Part shown: positions 1 to 8,642 of the stretch, piece by piece | Layout of the letters: each line of letters opens with the position of its first letter | Position numbering within the stretch: position 1 is the first letter of the stretch | NCBI RefSeq assembly: GCF_030407435.1 | Contig: NZ_JASDDK010000001.1 | Coordinates: 682,001 to 746,000, forward strand | Reading direction: 5' to 3' | DNA length: 64,000 nt | DNA from: Winogradskyella bathintestinalis | GTDB taxonomy: Bacteria; Bacteroidota; Bacteroidia; Flavobacteriales; Flavobacteriaceae | Translations under genes and position numbers: made by a program | The notes under the pieces: model-generated | Told to the model about the DNA's origin: nothing | The model's input: the letters and a program-made list of their open reading frames with translations, nothing else | The model's database searches: none

Positions 1-76
1 GCTTTTTTGTTTTAATCCACAAAACGAACAATGTGTTTATTACTTTTAATGAATTGAATTTTAAAATAGTTTAAAG

Positions 77-535
77 ATGAAGTCATTAGTTATACAGACC
101 TTATTGTACATTACAATTTTACTGTTGTGTTCTCAATGTGTTTCAAAAAAACACGTTAGCGAACTTTCAAAGATATCAACCTACGATGTTACATACCAAA
201 ATTGGATTTTAGATGATCAAAATACCTCTGGATTTGATTTATTGATACCAATTAAATATAATCCTGAAAATGTTGAATTAGATAGTGTATATTTTAAAAA
301 TATGACAGCAAAGCTTACCACTTGGCATCATGATGAAATCAATTATTTTATAGGTAGATTTTACAAGAATTCTAAATTCAATATAAATAATTCTATTGAA
401 GCGTCTAAATATTATGCCCAGTTAGGAGAAGATGAATGTATTGTCACCTATAAACATGATAGTATAAAATTATACAATAAAATAAAGCACGTAAAAGATG
501 TGTCGCATCTACCTTTTTACCTCACTAGAGATTGA
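77..535 (+). CDS. Hypothetical, possibly lipoprotein
   Basis: A 152-residue protein that I do not recognise. The N-terminus (residues 1-21) is a lysine followed by a hydrophobic stretch ending C-S-Q-C. This could be a lipoprotein signal with Cys18 or Cys21 as the lipidated residue, but neither fits a classical lipobox well. The rest is soluble, rich in Asn, Tyr, Lys and Asp, without repeats or a recognisable motif. It stands alone: 61 bases separate it from the flippase gene downstream, and the 76 bases before it hold no readable gene. The ATG is the only sensible start because the hydrophobic stretch begins right after it. Confidence 0.6.
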   Translation: MKSLVIQTLLYITILLLCSQCVSKKHVSELSKISTYDVTYQNWILDDQNTSGFDLLIPIKYNPENVELDSVYFKNMTAKLTTWHHDEINYFIGRFYKNSKFNINNSIEASKYYAQLGEDECIVTYKHDSIKLYNKIKHVKDVSHLPFYLTRD

Positions 536-596
536 TAGTAATCAACTTTGTTTGCTAGCAATATATAGTTATTTTTAGCGTTGAAAAATTAAACAA

Positions 597-2054
597 TTGA
601 GCGGATTCAAATCACTTTTTAAACAGACATTTATATATGGCTTAGCGACTGTATTGCCACGAATGTTGAGTTTTATTTTGGTGCCACTTTACACAGATCC
701 TTCTGTTTTATCGGTTGAAGAGTATGGACGTGTGTCATTTATATTCGCTTATTTTGTGCTTTTTAATGTGGTTTTGGCTTACGGTATGGAAACCGCTTTT
801 TTTAGGTTTTTCAACAAAGAGGCAAGCCAAGAAAAAGTGACAAGCACATCGGCAATCTCCCTAGTTTTAAGTTCTTTTGCATTATTAGCCATTGCTTTTC
901 TATTTAGAGATCAGATTTCAACACTCATAAACATCGATCTCAAATATCTCAATTTAGTCTTTATCATTCTACTTTTAGATGCTTTGGTTATAATACCATT
1001 TGCTTGGTTGCGTGCCACAGCAAGACCAATGCGCTATGCCATTATTAAAATATTTAATGTAGCTGTTAATCTTGGGCTCAATATCTTTTTGTTATTATAT
1101 TTAAAAGATTTAGCTCAGGGCAGTTCATTTTTCAGCAGTTTTTATATTCAAGATTATCAAATTAATTACATTTTTATTTCTAATCTAATCGCAAGTGGAT
1201 TAACCTTAGCATTATTACTGCCGTTCTATGCTCGAATCACTTTCAAATTCGATACCGATTTATGGAAAAAAATGATGAAATATGCCATGCCTGTTCTCAT
1301 TGCAGGTATAGCTTATTCTGTAAATGAAACCTTCGACCGAATTTTGTTGGAATCCCTATTACCACCAGAGGTCGCAGACGAGAATATAGGCATGTATTCC
1401 GCTTGCTACAAACTCGCTTTATTCATGACATTGTTTGCAACCGCCTTTAGGTTAGGTATAGAGCCTTACTTTTTTAGTCATTCTAATACTAATAATCCGC
1501 AAAAAAACTATGCTAAAATCTTAGAATATTTTGTGGCTTTGGGGTCAGTTATTTTATTAACAGTAGTCGTTTTTGCAGATGTATTAAAACCGTTTATTAT
1601 AAGAAGTGAAGCTTATTACGAAGCGATGTGGATTGTGCCATTCATTCTATTGGCAAATCTTTGTTTAGGTATTTATCATAACCTTTCAGTATGGTATAAA
1701 ATTACGGATCGTACAAAATTTGGGGCTTATATTTCAATACTTGGCGCCGTTATAACCTTAGTCTTAAATTATGTTTTAATTCCGATTATAGGATTTAAAG
1801 GTTCAGCTATTGCAACGCTCTCAGCTTATTCAATAATGATGCTGCTATCTTTTTATTTTGGAAAACAATATTATCCAGTTCCTTATAATTTGAAAAAAAT
1901 AGGCCTATACCTTACGATATCTATATCGTTTTCATTTCTCTTTTTCTATCGATATCGAGAGCAATATATTCTCGGAATTACAATGATAATTGTATTTTTG
2001 GGATTAGTTATTTTACTTGAAAAGAAGGAATTAAAACAATTGTTGAAACGATAA
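597..2054 (+). CDS. Wzx-type polysaccharide flippase (MOP/MATE superfamily)
   Basis: A 485-residue integral membrane protein with about 12-14 hydrophobic helices. The N-terminal pattern (S-L-F-K-Q-T then a helix with T-V-L-P-R, later E-Y-G and E-T-A-F-F-R-F) is typical of oligosaccharide flippases of the MOP superfamily. Such proteins flip lipid-linked sugars across the inner membrane for O-antigen or capsule assembly. The start codon is TTG at 597; the frame has a stop just upstream and no ATG fits. A sugar nucleotidyltransferase two genes downstream agrees with a glycan role. The lipid-linked substrate cannot be told from sequence. Confidence 0.85.
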   Translation: MSGFKSLFKQTFIYGLATVLPRMLSFILVPLYTDPSVLSVEEYGRVSFIFAYFVLFNVVLAYGMETAFFRFFNKEASQEKVTSTSAISLVLSSFALLAIAFLFRDQISTLINIDLKYLNLVFIILLLDALVIIPFAWLRATARPMRYAIIKIFNVAVNLGLNIFLLLYLKDLAQGSSFFSSFYIQDYQINYIFISNLIASGLTLALLLPFYARITFKFDTDLWKKMMKYAMPVLIAGIAYSVNETFDRILLESLLPPEVADENIGMYSACYKLALFMTLFATAFRLGIEPYFFSHSNTNNPQKNYAKILEYFVALGSVILLTVVVFADVLKPFIIRSEAYYEAMWIVPFILLANLCLGIYHNLSVWYKITDRTKFGAYISILGAVITLVLNYVLIPIIGFKGSAIATLSAYSIMMLLSFYFGKQYYPVPYNLKKIGLYLTISISFSFLFFYRYREQYILGITMIIVFLGLVILLEKKELKQLLKR

Positions 2055-2111
2055 GAATTTTGACTTATTGAGCGCACGCGTGTTGATGATGCTTTTCGGC
2101 CTTAGTAGGCG

Positions 2112-2136
2112 CTAATGCTAAGTTGGTTAGCGTTAG
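2112..2136 (+). other. 10-bp hairpin between flippase gene and dut
   Basis: CTAATGCTAA (2112-2121) pairs with TTAGCGTTAG (2127-2136) around a 5-base loop, with one G-T wobble. No T-run follows, so it is not a classical intrinsic terminator. It may stabilise the 3' end of the flippase transcript. Confidence 0.4.
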
Positions 2137-2166
2137 AACAGTCGAGGCATTTTAAAAAACCAATGT

Positions 2167-2199
2167 TTAATTAAAATCAGATCCCCAATATTCGAGGGA
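2167..2199 (+). repeat. Leader hairpin element before dut (divergent copy)
   Basis: The sequence TTAATTAAAATCAGATCCCC, then a short loop and GAGGGA, ends 6 bases before the dut ATG at 2206. It shares the layout (AATTAAAA, then AGAT and CC, then a small hairpin, then ATG) with the elements before trpS, hemE and others in this window. This is the weakest copy: only four or five base pairs form. Confidence 0.4.
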
Positions 2200-2205
2200 A
2201 ATGTT

Positions 2206-2640
2206 ATGAAAATAAAAATAATAAACAAATCAAGACACGATTTACCACACTATGAAACTGTAGCTTCTGCTGGTATGGATTTACGTGCTAATTTATCAGA
2301 ATCTAGAATCTTAAAACCATTAGAACGCAGTATTGTTGGCACAGGTTTATTTATTGAATTACCAATTGGTACAGAAGCTCAAGTAAGACCAAGAAGCGGA
2401 TTGGCTGCCAAAAAAGGAATTACAGTCTTAAATGCACCTGGAACTATCGATGCTGATTATAGAGGCGAAATCGGAGTGATCTTGGTCAATCTTTCTAACG
2501 AAGATTTTGAAATTAACAATGGTGAGCGCATCGCACAGTTGGTTGTTGCAAAACACGAGCGTGCAGAATGGGTAGATGCTATAGAATTGTCCGAAACTGA
2601 TCGTGGTGAAGGTGGCTTTGGGAGCACAGGGGTAGTTTAA
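2206..2640 (+). CDS. dut: dUTP diphosphatase
   Basis: Hydrolyses dUTP to dUMP and pyrophosphate in the cytoplasm, keeping uracil out of DNA and supplying dUMP for thymidylate synthesis. All five motifs of the homotrimeric dUTPase family are visible in order: A-G-M-D-L-R-A (22-28), R-P-R-S-G-L-A (61-67), [12 protein letters not shown] (77-88), G-E-R-I-A-Q-L (106-112) and the glycine-rich C-terminal arm [10 protein letters not shown] (133-142). The length of 144 residues is normal for the family. The ATG at 2206 gives the expected N-terminus. Confidence 0.97.
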   Translation: MKIKIINKSRHDLPHYETVASAGMDLRANLSESRILKPLERSIVGTGLFIELPIGTEAQVRPRSGLAAKKGITVLNAPGTIDADYRGEIGVILVNLSNEDFEINNGERIAQLVVAKHERAEWVDAIELSETDRGEGGFGSTGVV

Positions 2641-2938
2641 CCTATACCGGTGCAACTAATACTATTGAGAACAGCGTAAAGACATATACATTGAAAGCTT
2701 ATCTAAAGTCCTTTACGGTAAGGTATAAGTTATGGTGTTTTAATACGTTAATAAATGGTAATAAAGCTGGAGATTGTGTAAACCAATTTAAAAGATGTAT
2801 AGAAGTTAGATATTAGAATTCTGATTCAAGAACTAATTGAAATCTAACTTTTAATAAATTAAGAAAAAATTAAAAAGATTTCTGTAAATACGGAAATATA
2901 GTTGAATCTAAAAGATACCCGCTTTCGCGGACAGTAAT
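2641..2938. other. Intergenic region dut to nucleotidyltransferase
   Basis: Nearly 300 AT-rich bases without a convincing ORF, terminator or promoter. The only clear structure is the hairpin element at its right end, listed separately. Confidence 0.5.
2907..2930 (+). repeat. Leader hairpin element before nucleotidyltransferase
   Basis: TCTAAAAGATAC leads into CCGC (2919-2922), loop TTTC, GCGG (2927-2930). The hairpin ends 8 bases before the ATG at 2939. Same family and orientation as the elements before trpS, the EI24 gene, hemE, the NtrY-like kinase and the enoyl-CoA hydratase gene. Confidence 0.65.
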
Positions 2939-3958
2939 ATGAAAATAATAGTACCAATGGCAGGACGAGGATCTCGTCTTAGACCACATAGTTTAACCGT
3001 ACCAAAACCATTAATCCCAGTTGCAGGGCAACCGATAGTACATCGTTTGGTGAAGGATATAGCCAAAGTTTTAAAACAACCAATCGAAGAAATTGCTTTT
3101 GTTTTAGGTGATCCAGCATTTTTTGGAGATGATGTGGTGGAAAGTTTAACAGAACTTGCTGAAGGCTTGGGTGCAAAAGCATCCATTTACAGACAAAATC
3201 AGCCTTTAGGAACCGGGCATGCCATAATGAGTGCAGAGCCATCTTTATCAGGACCTGCTGTAATTGCTTATGCTGATACATTGATTAGGGCTGAATTTGA
3301 TTTAGACCCTACCGCAGATAGTGTAATCTGGACAAAATGCGTTGCAAACCCAGAAGCCTACGGGGTAGTAAAATTAAATGCTGATCAAAATATTGTTGAA
3401 TTGGTTGAAAAACCTGAAACATTTGTAAGCGACCAAGCAGTAATCGGAATATATTATTTCAAAGATGTGGCCGTTCTAAAAGAAAAATTACAAGAAGTAT
3501 TAGATGAAAATGTAATGAATGGTGGTGAATACCAAATCAACGATGGTATAAAGCGCATGATGGCTGATGGCAAAATATTTAAAACAGGTACAGTTGATGA
3601 ATGGATGGATTGTGGAAACAAAACTGTTACTTTAGAAACCAATGCTAAAATGTTGGGCTTTTTATCCGCAGATAATGAAGAACAATTAATTGATGAATCC
3701 GTGGTTTTAGACAACTCAAAAGTAATTGAACCGTGTTATATCGGTAAAGGTACCGTATTGAAAAATACAACCGTTGGCCCTAACGTTTCAATCGGAAAAG
3801 ATTGTACACTTGAAAATTCAAGCGTTAAAAATAGCTTAATACAAAACCAAACAAGTATTAAAAATGCTAATTTAGACGAAGCTATGATTGGTAATCATGT
3901 AAAGTATAATGGCGAGTTTACTAAGATTAGTATAGGTGATTATACGACTATAGAATAA
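2939..3958 (+). CDS. Sugar-1-phosphate nucleotidyltransferase
   Basis: Transfers a nucleotidyl group from an NTP to a sugar-1-phosphate, making an activated sugar for glycan synthesis. The N-terminal GT-A fold shows the signature G-R-G-S-R-L-R-P (8-15) and P-K-P-L-I-P-V-A-G (22-30), then Y-A-D (about 112-114) with the metal-binding Asp, and E-K-P-E (about 158-161). From about residue 255 to the end (339) hexapeptide-like repeats (I-G-K-G-T, V-G-P-N-V-S-I-G) predict a left-handed beta-helix, as in dual-domain nucleotidyl/acyltransferase relatives. The exact sugar and base (dTDP-glucose, GDP-mannose or UDP-sugar) cannot be decided from these motifs. Confidence 0.88.
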   Translation: MKIIVPMAGRGSRLRPHSLTVPKPLIPVAGQPIVHRLVKDIAKVLKQPIEEIAFVLGDPAFFGDDVVESLTELAEGLGAKASIYRQNQPLGTGHAIMSAEPSLSGPAVIAYADTLIRAEFDLDPTADSVIWTKCVANPEAYGVVKLNADQNIVELVEKPETFVSDQAVIGIYYFKDVAVLKEKLQEVLDENVMNGGEYQINDGIKRMMADGKIFKTGTVDEWMDCGNKTVTLETNAKMLGFLSADNEEQLIDESVVLDNSKVIEPCYIGKGTVLKNTTVGPNVSIGKDCTLENSSVKNSLIQNQTSIKNANLDEAMIGNHVKYNGEFTKISIGDYTTIE

Positions 3959-3978
3959 ATTCCCGCAAAAGCGGGAAT
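3959..3978. terminator. 8-bp hairpin after nucleotidyltransferase
   Basis: ATTCCCGC (3959-3966), loop AAAA, GCGGGAAT (3971-3978), starting directly after the stop codon. No T-run follows on the + strand, so it is at best a weak terminator or an mRNA 3' stabiliser. By sequence it is an inverted copy of the leader hairpin family, with the GATTCC-side arm reading on the minus strand. Confidence 0.55.
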
Positions 3979-4135
3979 CCAATGAAGTTTAGTTCAAGTT
4001 TAACTCAGAACCTAAAACTTCTCAAGATACAAGTCTAAATATATAAAGCATTAATCGAAGATTGAGATGAATTGTTTACAAACTATTAAGTTCAAATTAT
4101 TTTCGGAATAACTTTAGAAATGGGACCTAACCAGC

Positions 4136-4450
4136 ATGTATATAGTTTTATACAATATCGTAATAAAGCCCAACCAAGAAGAAAAATTCATCGAAGCTTG
4201 GAAAGGTTTAACAGAATTAATTTATAAATACGAAGGAAGTTTAGGCTCTAGATTGCACAAAAAAGATGCATTAAATTTCTTTGCTTATGCACAATGGCCA
4301 GATAAAAACACGTTTGATAATGCTGGAGAAAATCTACCAGAAGAGGTTAATCATTTTAGAGATACAATGAGAGAAACTTGTGAAACGTTTGAGGTTTTAG
4401 AAAAATTTGAAATGATTGAAGACTTGTTAAAGCAACTACCGAGTGAATAA
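4136..4450 (+). CDS. Antibiotic biosynthesis monooxygenase (ABM) family protein
   Basis: A 104-residue single-domain protein matching the ABM ferredoxin-like fold: an N-terminal beta strand (Y-I-V-L-Y-N-I-V-I-K-P), an amphipathic helix with F-I-E-A-W, the G-S-L-G-S-R-L-H strand and the A-Y-A-Q-W strand. Family members are small oxygenases or haem-handling enzymes, but many have no known substrate. The reading frame overlaps the following TPR gene by 8 bases, so the two are likely co-translated. It is the first gene of the four-gene envelope operon that ends with the EnvC-like protein. Confidence 0.75.
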   Translation: MYIVLYNIVIKPNQEEKFIEAWKGLTELIYKYEGSLGSRLHKKDALNFFAYAQWPDKNTFDNAGENLPEEVNHFRDTMRETCETFEVLEKFEMIEDLLKQLPSE

Positions 4451-5807
4451 AAAACTGATCTTGATATTATTCTTTTTCTTCGGAACATTAATAGTTCCGC
4501 AGACGAGTTATGCTCAAGTCGATTTCAATAAAAGTCCAGATGATGATTTGGGAAATGTTGAAGACGAATTTCAAGAGCATTTTTTCGAAGCATTAAAGCA
4601 AAAAGGCATCGAGAATTATGATCGGGCAGTTGAGTCCCTTCACAAATGTTTGAATCTAGATAGCAAAAAACCAGTCATTTATTTTGAACTGGGTAAAAAT
4701 TATAATAAGCTTAAAAACTTCGGGGCAGCAGAAGAAAATTTAAAAAAAGCTATAGACATGCAACCCGATAATGTATGGTTTTTAGATGAGCTTTATGATG
4801 TCTATTTTCAACAAGACGATATTAGAAATGCTTTGAAGACCATTAAACAGTTGGTTAAATATCATCCGGATTATAAAGAGGATTTAGCGTCGCTTTATGT
4901 ACGCGAAGAAAATTACAAACAAGCTTTAGATTTATTAGATGAGTTAGATGCAGAATTCGGTTTAAGTGAGTCTAGAGATGCTATGCGAAATGATATATAC
5001 AGCATTACAGGTAATGCAGACGATAGAATCGAGAATTTGGAACAACGTATTGAAAACAATCCTAATAATGAGGATAATCACTTAAAATTAATATATAGAT
5101 ATAGCCAAACAGGTGATCATAAAAACGCGTATAAAGCCGCTAAAAACTTATTAAGAGTGAAGCCAGATTCAAAATTTGTGCATTTGGCGCTCTACAAGTT
5201 TTATCTTCAAGATGAAAAAATCCAGGAAGCTATCAATTCGGTGAAAATAATATTAACGAGTCCAACCATAAATGCAGACGCCAAAGCAAAAGTTCTGAAA
5301 GATTTTGTGGCTTTTGTGGCTAAAAATCCTGAGTACGAATCAAATTTAATTGATATTACCGCACTTATAGATGACAATAAAGATGCGCAAACGCATAGCG
5401 ATTTGGGACATTATTATTTAAAAGCAGGTGATAAGGCGAAAGCGCTGTCTAATTTTAAAGCCGCATTAAAGCAAGATCCTAATAACTTTAAACTTATAAA
5501 GGATGTGTTGTTATTGCAAATAGATATAAAAGATTATAAAGCTGTTATTAGTGATAGCACACAAGCCTTAGAGTTGTACCCAGCACAGCCTATTTTATAC
5601 TTAACAAATGGAGTAGCACGTAACAACTTGGGGGAACACCAAGAAGCCATCGATAATTTAGAAATGGGACTCGATTACTTAATTGACAACCCTAATATGG
5701 AAGCCGATTTTTATTCTGAGTTAAGCATTGCATACAAAGCTTTAAATAATATTAGTAAATCTGAAGCGTTTGCTAAAAAGGCAAAGGTCTTAAAGTCACA
5801 AAAGTAA
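4443..5807 (+). CDS. Secreted tetratricopeptide-repeat protein
   Basis: A 454-residue protein with a clear Sec signal peptide (hydrophobic residues 4-20, cleavage near Y-A-Q, residue 25) followed by TPR units over most of its length. The clearest are at about 50-120 (Y-D-R-A-V-E-S-L-H-K-C-L-N-L-D) and 330-430 (A-L-S-N-F-K-A-A-L-K-Q-D-P-N-N). The protein is presumably periplasmic and acts as a scaffold. The start is GTG at 4443, inside the end of the ABM gene. The DUF4292 gene follows with no intervening base. This TPR/DUF4292/EnvC order is, to my knowledge, common in Flavobacteriaceae, which suggests a joint job in cell-envelope assembly; the precise role is unknown. Confidence 0.85.
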   Translation: MNKKLILILFFFFGTLIVPQTSYAQVDFNKSPDDDLGNVEDEFQEHFFEALKQKGIENYDRAVESLHKCLNLDSKKPVIYFELGKNYNKLKNFGAAEENLKKAIDMQPDNVWFLDELYDVYFQQDDIRNALKTIKQLVKYHPDYKEDLASLYVREENYKQALDLLDELDAEFGLSESRDAMRNDIYSITGNADDRIENLEQRIENNPNNEDNHLKLIYRYSQTGDHKNAYKAAKNLLRVKPDSKFVHLALYKFYLQDEKIQEAINSVKIILTSPTINADAKAKVLKDFVAFVAKNPEYESNLIDITALIDDNKDAQTHSDLGHYYLKAGDKAKALSNFKAALKQDPNNFKLIKDVLLLQIDIKDYKAVISDSTQALELYPAQPILYLTNGVARNNLGEHQEAIDNLEMGLDYLIDNPNMEADFYSELSIAYKALNNISKSEAFAKKAKVLKSQK

Positions 5808-6602
5808 ATGACATTATCTCAAGTATATTTAAATAGAAAAGTTATAGTTAGTGCAGTACTCATTGTGTTGACAGTGAGCTGTAGTTCCACTAAAAGTGTT
5901 ATAGAATCTGGTGTAGCAAGTGATAAGCTGTCTGCAAAACAAGTGATAAAACAGCATGAAAAGCATAAGGCTGATTTTAAGACTATGACGGCAAGAGTTT
6001 CTATAGATCTCATTGAAGGAGAAAAAGAGCAAGGCCACACGTTTAGTCTTCGTATGGAAAAAGATAAAGTGATATGGTTAAGTGCCACTTTGGGTATGGC
6101 TCGTATGATGATTACGCCAGAGAAAGTTAGATTCTATAATAAACTAGACAATGAATATTTTGATGGTGATTATAAATTATTAAGTGATGTTGTTGGCGTC
6201 GACCTCGATTTTTTAAAAGTGCAAAACATTCTGTTAGGGCAATCGATTTATGATTTAAAAGACGCGCAGCATCAGGTTAATGTTAATGGTAATTCTTATG
6301 CTCTAAGTCCAAAAGATCAGGATGCACTCATGGAATTATTCTATTTAATAAATCCTTCGCATTTTAAAATGGATAGCTTACAACTGCAACAACAGCTTAA
6401 AAAACGTATGTTACAAGTCGATTATTCGTCGTATCAAGAAGTAAAAAAACAAATTATACCAGAAAATATTCGAATTATCGCTGTAGATGATACCGACCAA
6501 GTAACAATTACCTTGCATTTTAAATCGGTATCTCTGAATGGTGATGTGCGTTTTCCGTTTAATATTCCGGCAGGTTATAAAGAAATTGAAATCAAAGAAT
6601 GA
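5808..6602 (+). CDS. DUF4292 family lipoprotein (LolA/LolB-like fold suspected)
   Basis: A 264-residue lipoprotein. The lipobox T-V-S-C places the lipidated cysteine at residue 25, followed by S-S-T-K. The segment around 60-140 (strands with M-T-A-R-V-S-I-D, V-I-W-L-S-A, then M-M-I-T-P-E-K-V-R-F-Y-N) resembles the half-barrel of LolA/LolB-type lipid carriers, as expected for DUF4292. I infer, and do not see directly, a role in handling lipoproteins or another hydrophobic ligand at the outer membrane. The ATG follows the TPR gene's stop codon directly, and the last codons overlap the EnvC-like gene as ATGA, which indicates tight translational coupling. Confidence 0.8.
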   Translation: MTLSQVYLNRKVIVSAVLIVLTVSCSSTKSVIESGVASDKLSAKQVIKQHEKHKADFKTMTARVSIDLIEGEKEQGHTFSLRMEKDKVIWLSATLGMARMMITPEKVRFYNKLDNEYFDGDYKLLSDVVGVDLDFLKVQNILLGQSIYDLKDAQHQVNVNGNSYALSPKDQDALMELFYLINPSHFKMDSLQLQQQLKKRMLQVDYSSYQEVKKQIIPENIRIIAVDDTDQVTITLHFKSVSLNGDVRFPFNIPAGYKEIEIKE

Positions 6603-7822
6603 TTAAAAATCGGTTTTATATTATTTTATTATTTGGACTTGTAATGTCCTACACTTCACTCTTTGCACAAAGCGATAAGCAAAAGAGACTCGAGCAACAA
6701 CGTCAGCAGGTGTTAAAGGAGATGAAGCAAATTAATGCTTTATTATTCACTAAAAAGAAAGAGGAAAAATCAGCAATTACACTCATTGAGGATATTAATT
6801 ATAAGGTAAACGTTAGAAAAAACCTAATTAGAATTACTAACGAACAAGCCAATTTGCTCACAAGGGAAATCAACGCGAATCAAACAGAAATCACAAGTCT
6901 CAGAACACAATTACAAGAGCTTAAAGATGATTATGCCGCTATGGTTGTAAAATCATATAAAAGTAAATCGGAACAGAGTAAAGTAATGTTTTTATTGTCT
7001 TCAAGCAATTTTCAACAAGCTTATAAACGACTGCAATACATCAAACAATATAGAGACTATCAGAAAGAACAGGGTGAATCCATTAAGACCAAAACTAAAG
7101 AATTACAAGAGCTTAACATTCAATTATCGAAGCAAAAAGAGGACAAGCAAAAACTTATTGAGGAGAACAGAATAGCCAAAAGAGAATTAGAAGGTGAATT
7201 AAAACAACGTGAAGTTTTAATGGCATCTATAAAGGCTGATATGGGCAAATTCGCTTCTCAAATTAAACAGAAAGAGCAAGAAGCTGCTCGTTTAGATAAA
7301 GAAATCAATCGAATAATTAAAGAAACGATTGCAGCTGAAAATAAGAAAACCGGCACATCCACTTCCAAAGGAAAGTTTGTATTAACACCAGAAGCCAAAG
7401 CATTGTCGTCGAATTTTGAATCTAATAGAGGAAAATTAGGCTGGCCTGTTTCTAGAGGTGTGGTAAAAGTGAAATATGGAAAACAACGCTCTTTAGTAGA
7501 TAATGCCGTAACCCAAAACTATAAAAGTATTTATATTGCTACTGAAGACAAATCAGAAGTAAAGTCTGTATTTAGTGGTGAAGTAACCAGAGTTTTGGTC
7601 ATTAAAAATGGTAATCCAGCGGTGTTTATTAGACACGGTATTTATTTTAGTGTCTATATGAACTTGTCTAAAGTTCATGTTAAAAAAGGGGATAAAGTCA
7701 CGGCAGGTCAAATTATTGGAGAAGTATTTACTAATAAGATTAAAGGCGAATCCTTGTTAGGTTTTAGAATCTACAAAAACGATCAAGTAATGAATCCAGA
7801 ACCATGGCTAGCTAAATTTTAA
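6599..7822 (+). CDS. EnvC-like murein hydrolase activator with degenerate LytM domain
   Basis: A 407-residue periplasmic protein: signal peptide (1-23, cut after F-A-Q), a long charged coiled coil (about 25-250), then a LytM/M23 domain (about 280-407). The zinc ligands of active M23 peptidases are missing. The usual H-x-G-x-D region reads Q-N-Y-K-S and the final H-L-H-F-E reads L-L-G-F-R, although R-H-G-I-Y-F-S-V-Y-M and the G-D-K-V-x-x-G-Q-I-I-G block are intact. Coiled coil plus inactive LytM is the layout of EnvC, which activates septal amidases instead of cutting peptidoglycan itself. Last gene of the operon; it faces the thioesterase gene with 3 bases between stop codons. Confidence 0.88.
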   Translation: MIKNRFYIILLFGLVMSYTSLFAQSDKQKRLEQQRQQVLKEMKQINALLFTKKKEEKSAITLIEDINYKVNVRKNLIRITNEQANLLTREINANQTEITSLRTQLQELKDDYAAMVVKSYKSKSEQSKVMFLLSSSNFQQAYKRLQYIKQYRDYQKEQGESIKTKTKELQELNIQLSKQKEDKQKLIEENRIAKRELEGELKQREVLMASIKADMGKFASQIKQKEQEAARLDKEINRIIKETIAAENKKTGTSTSKGKFVLTPEAKALSSNFESNRGKLGWPVSRGVVKVKYGKQRSLVDNAVTQNYKSIYIATEDKSEVKSVFSGEVTRVLVIKNGNPAVFIRHGIYFSVYMNLSKVHVKKGDKVTAGQIIGEVFTNKIKGESLLGFRIYKNDQVMNPEPWLAKF

Positions 7823-7825
7823 AAC

Positions 7826-8335
7826 TTATTCAAAAAGTGCTTTCAACTCCGTAGCCTCGTTTGGTTTCATTTTTCCAGCCAACAATAAGCTCAATTGCTT
7901 TCTTCGCAAGGCGGCATCAAAGCGTTCTTTTTCTAAATCAGTTTCAGGCAGTAATTCTGGTACTTTTACAGGTCGGCCAGTTTCATCCACAGCTACAAAA
8001 GTATAAATGGCCTCGTTGGCTTTAATACATTCTCCAGACTCTCTATCTTCAATCCAAACATCCATATAAACTTCCATTGATGAAGTAAATGCTCGTGATA
8101 CTTTGGCTTCAATCATTACCACACTTCCTAAAGGTACAGATCTATTAAATGCCACATGGTTTACTGATGCGGTTACTACAATACGTCTTGAGTGTCTTCG
8201 GGCAGAAATACTAGCAGCTCTATCCATACGGGCCAATAGCTCACCACCAAATAAATTATTTATAGGATTGGTTTCGCTCGGTAGAACTAAATCGGTAACA
8301 ATGGTTTTAGACTGAAATGCGGTTCTTGATTGCAT
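7826..8335 (-). CDS. Acyl-CoA thioesterase (hotdog fold)
   Basis: A 169-residue single hotdog-domain protein of the YciA/BACH acyl-CoA hydrolase type, cleaving acyl-CoA to free acid and CoA in the cytoplasm. Visible family features are N-x-x-x-N-L-F-G-G-E-L-L-A-R-M-D (about 26-38, the conserved N-x-x-G-x-x-L-x-x-M-D motif with the catalytic Asp) and the core strand V-T-A-S-V-N-H-V-A-F (about 53-62). The C-terminus carries a Lys/Arg-rich helix. Chain-length preference is not predictable. A TAnnTTTG-type -7 box (minus strand, 8356-8363) lies 20 bases before the ATG, without a matching -33 element. Confidence 0.9.
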   Translation of the reverse strand: MQSRTAFQSKTIVTDLVLPSETNPINNLFGGELLARMDRAASISARRHSRRIVVTASVNHVAFNRSVPLGSVVMIEAKVSRAFTSSMEVYMDVWIEDRESGECIKANEAIYTFVAVDETGRPVKVPELLPETDLEKERFDAALRRKQLSLLLAGKMKPNEATELKALFE

Positions 8336-8642
8336 ATATTTTTTTAAAATTTGTGCAAAGATAATGGGATTTTGGGATGAAGACGTGCTATTTTAAGTGA
8401 AAAGTGCTAAATTGAGTCTTAGGCTCAGTTTGATTTTTTAGATTTAAAGGAAATATTTATAACTATCCTCTTGAACAGTCTAATGTAGCCATCGGAATTT
8501 TTACGGATCGCCTAAAATGTATTATACTAAGCGGCCATATCAACGTTACGCATCTATGAAAATCCGTGAAATCCATGTCAAAAAAAAATCACCGTATATT
8601 TTAGCAAAGATTAGTGAAAATTAGTAAAATCGAATCAAATCT
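8336..8642. other. Intergenic region with decayed short repeats
   Basis: About 300 bases without a gene. Around 8557-8635 it holds two short phrase repeats (AAATCCGTGAAATCC and ATTAGTGAAAATTAGT). They look like a degraded low-complexity or repeat remnant. I see no terminator hairpin. Confidence 0.4.

Noticed and set aside
2908..3281. Minus-strand open frames of 92 and 100 codons
   Set aside because: They are antisense to the well-supported nucleotidyltransferase and have no recognisable features.
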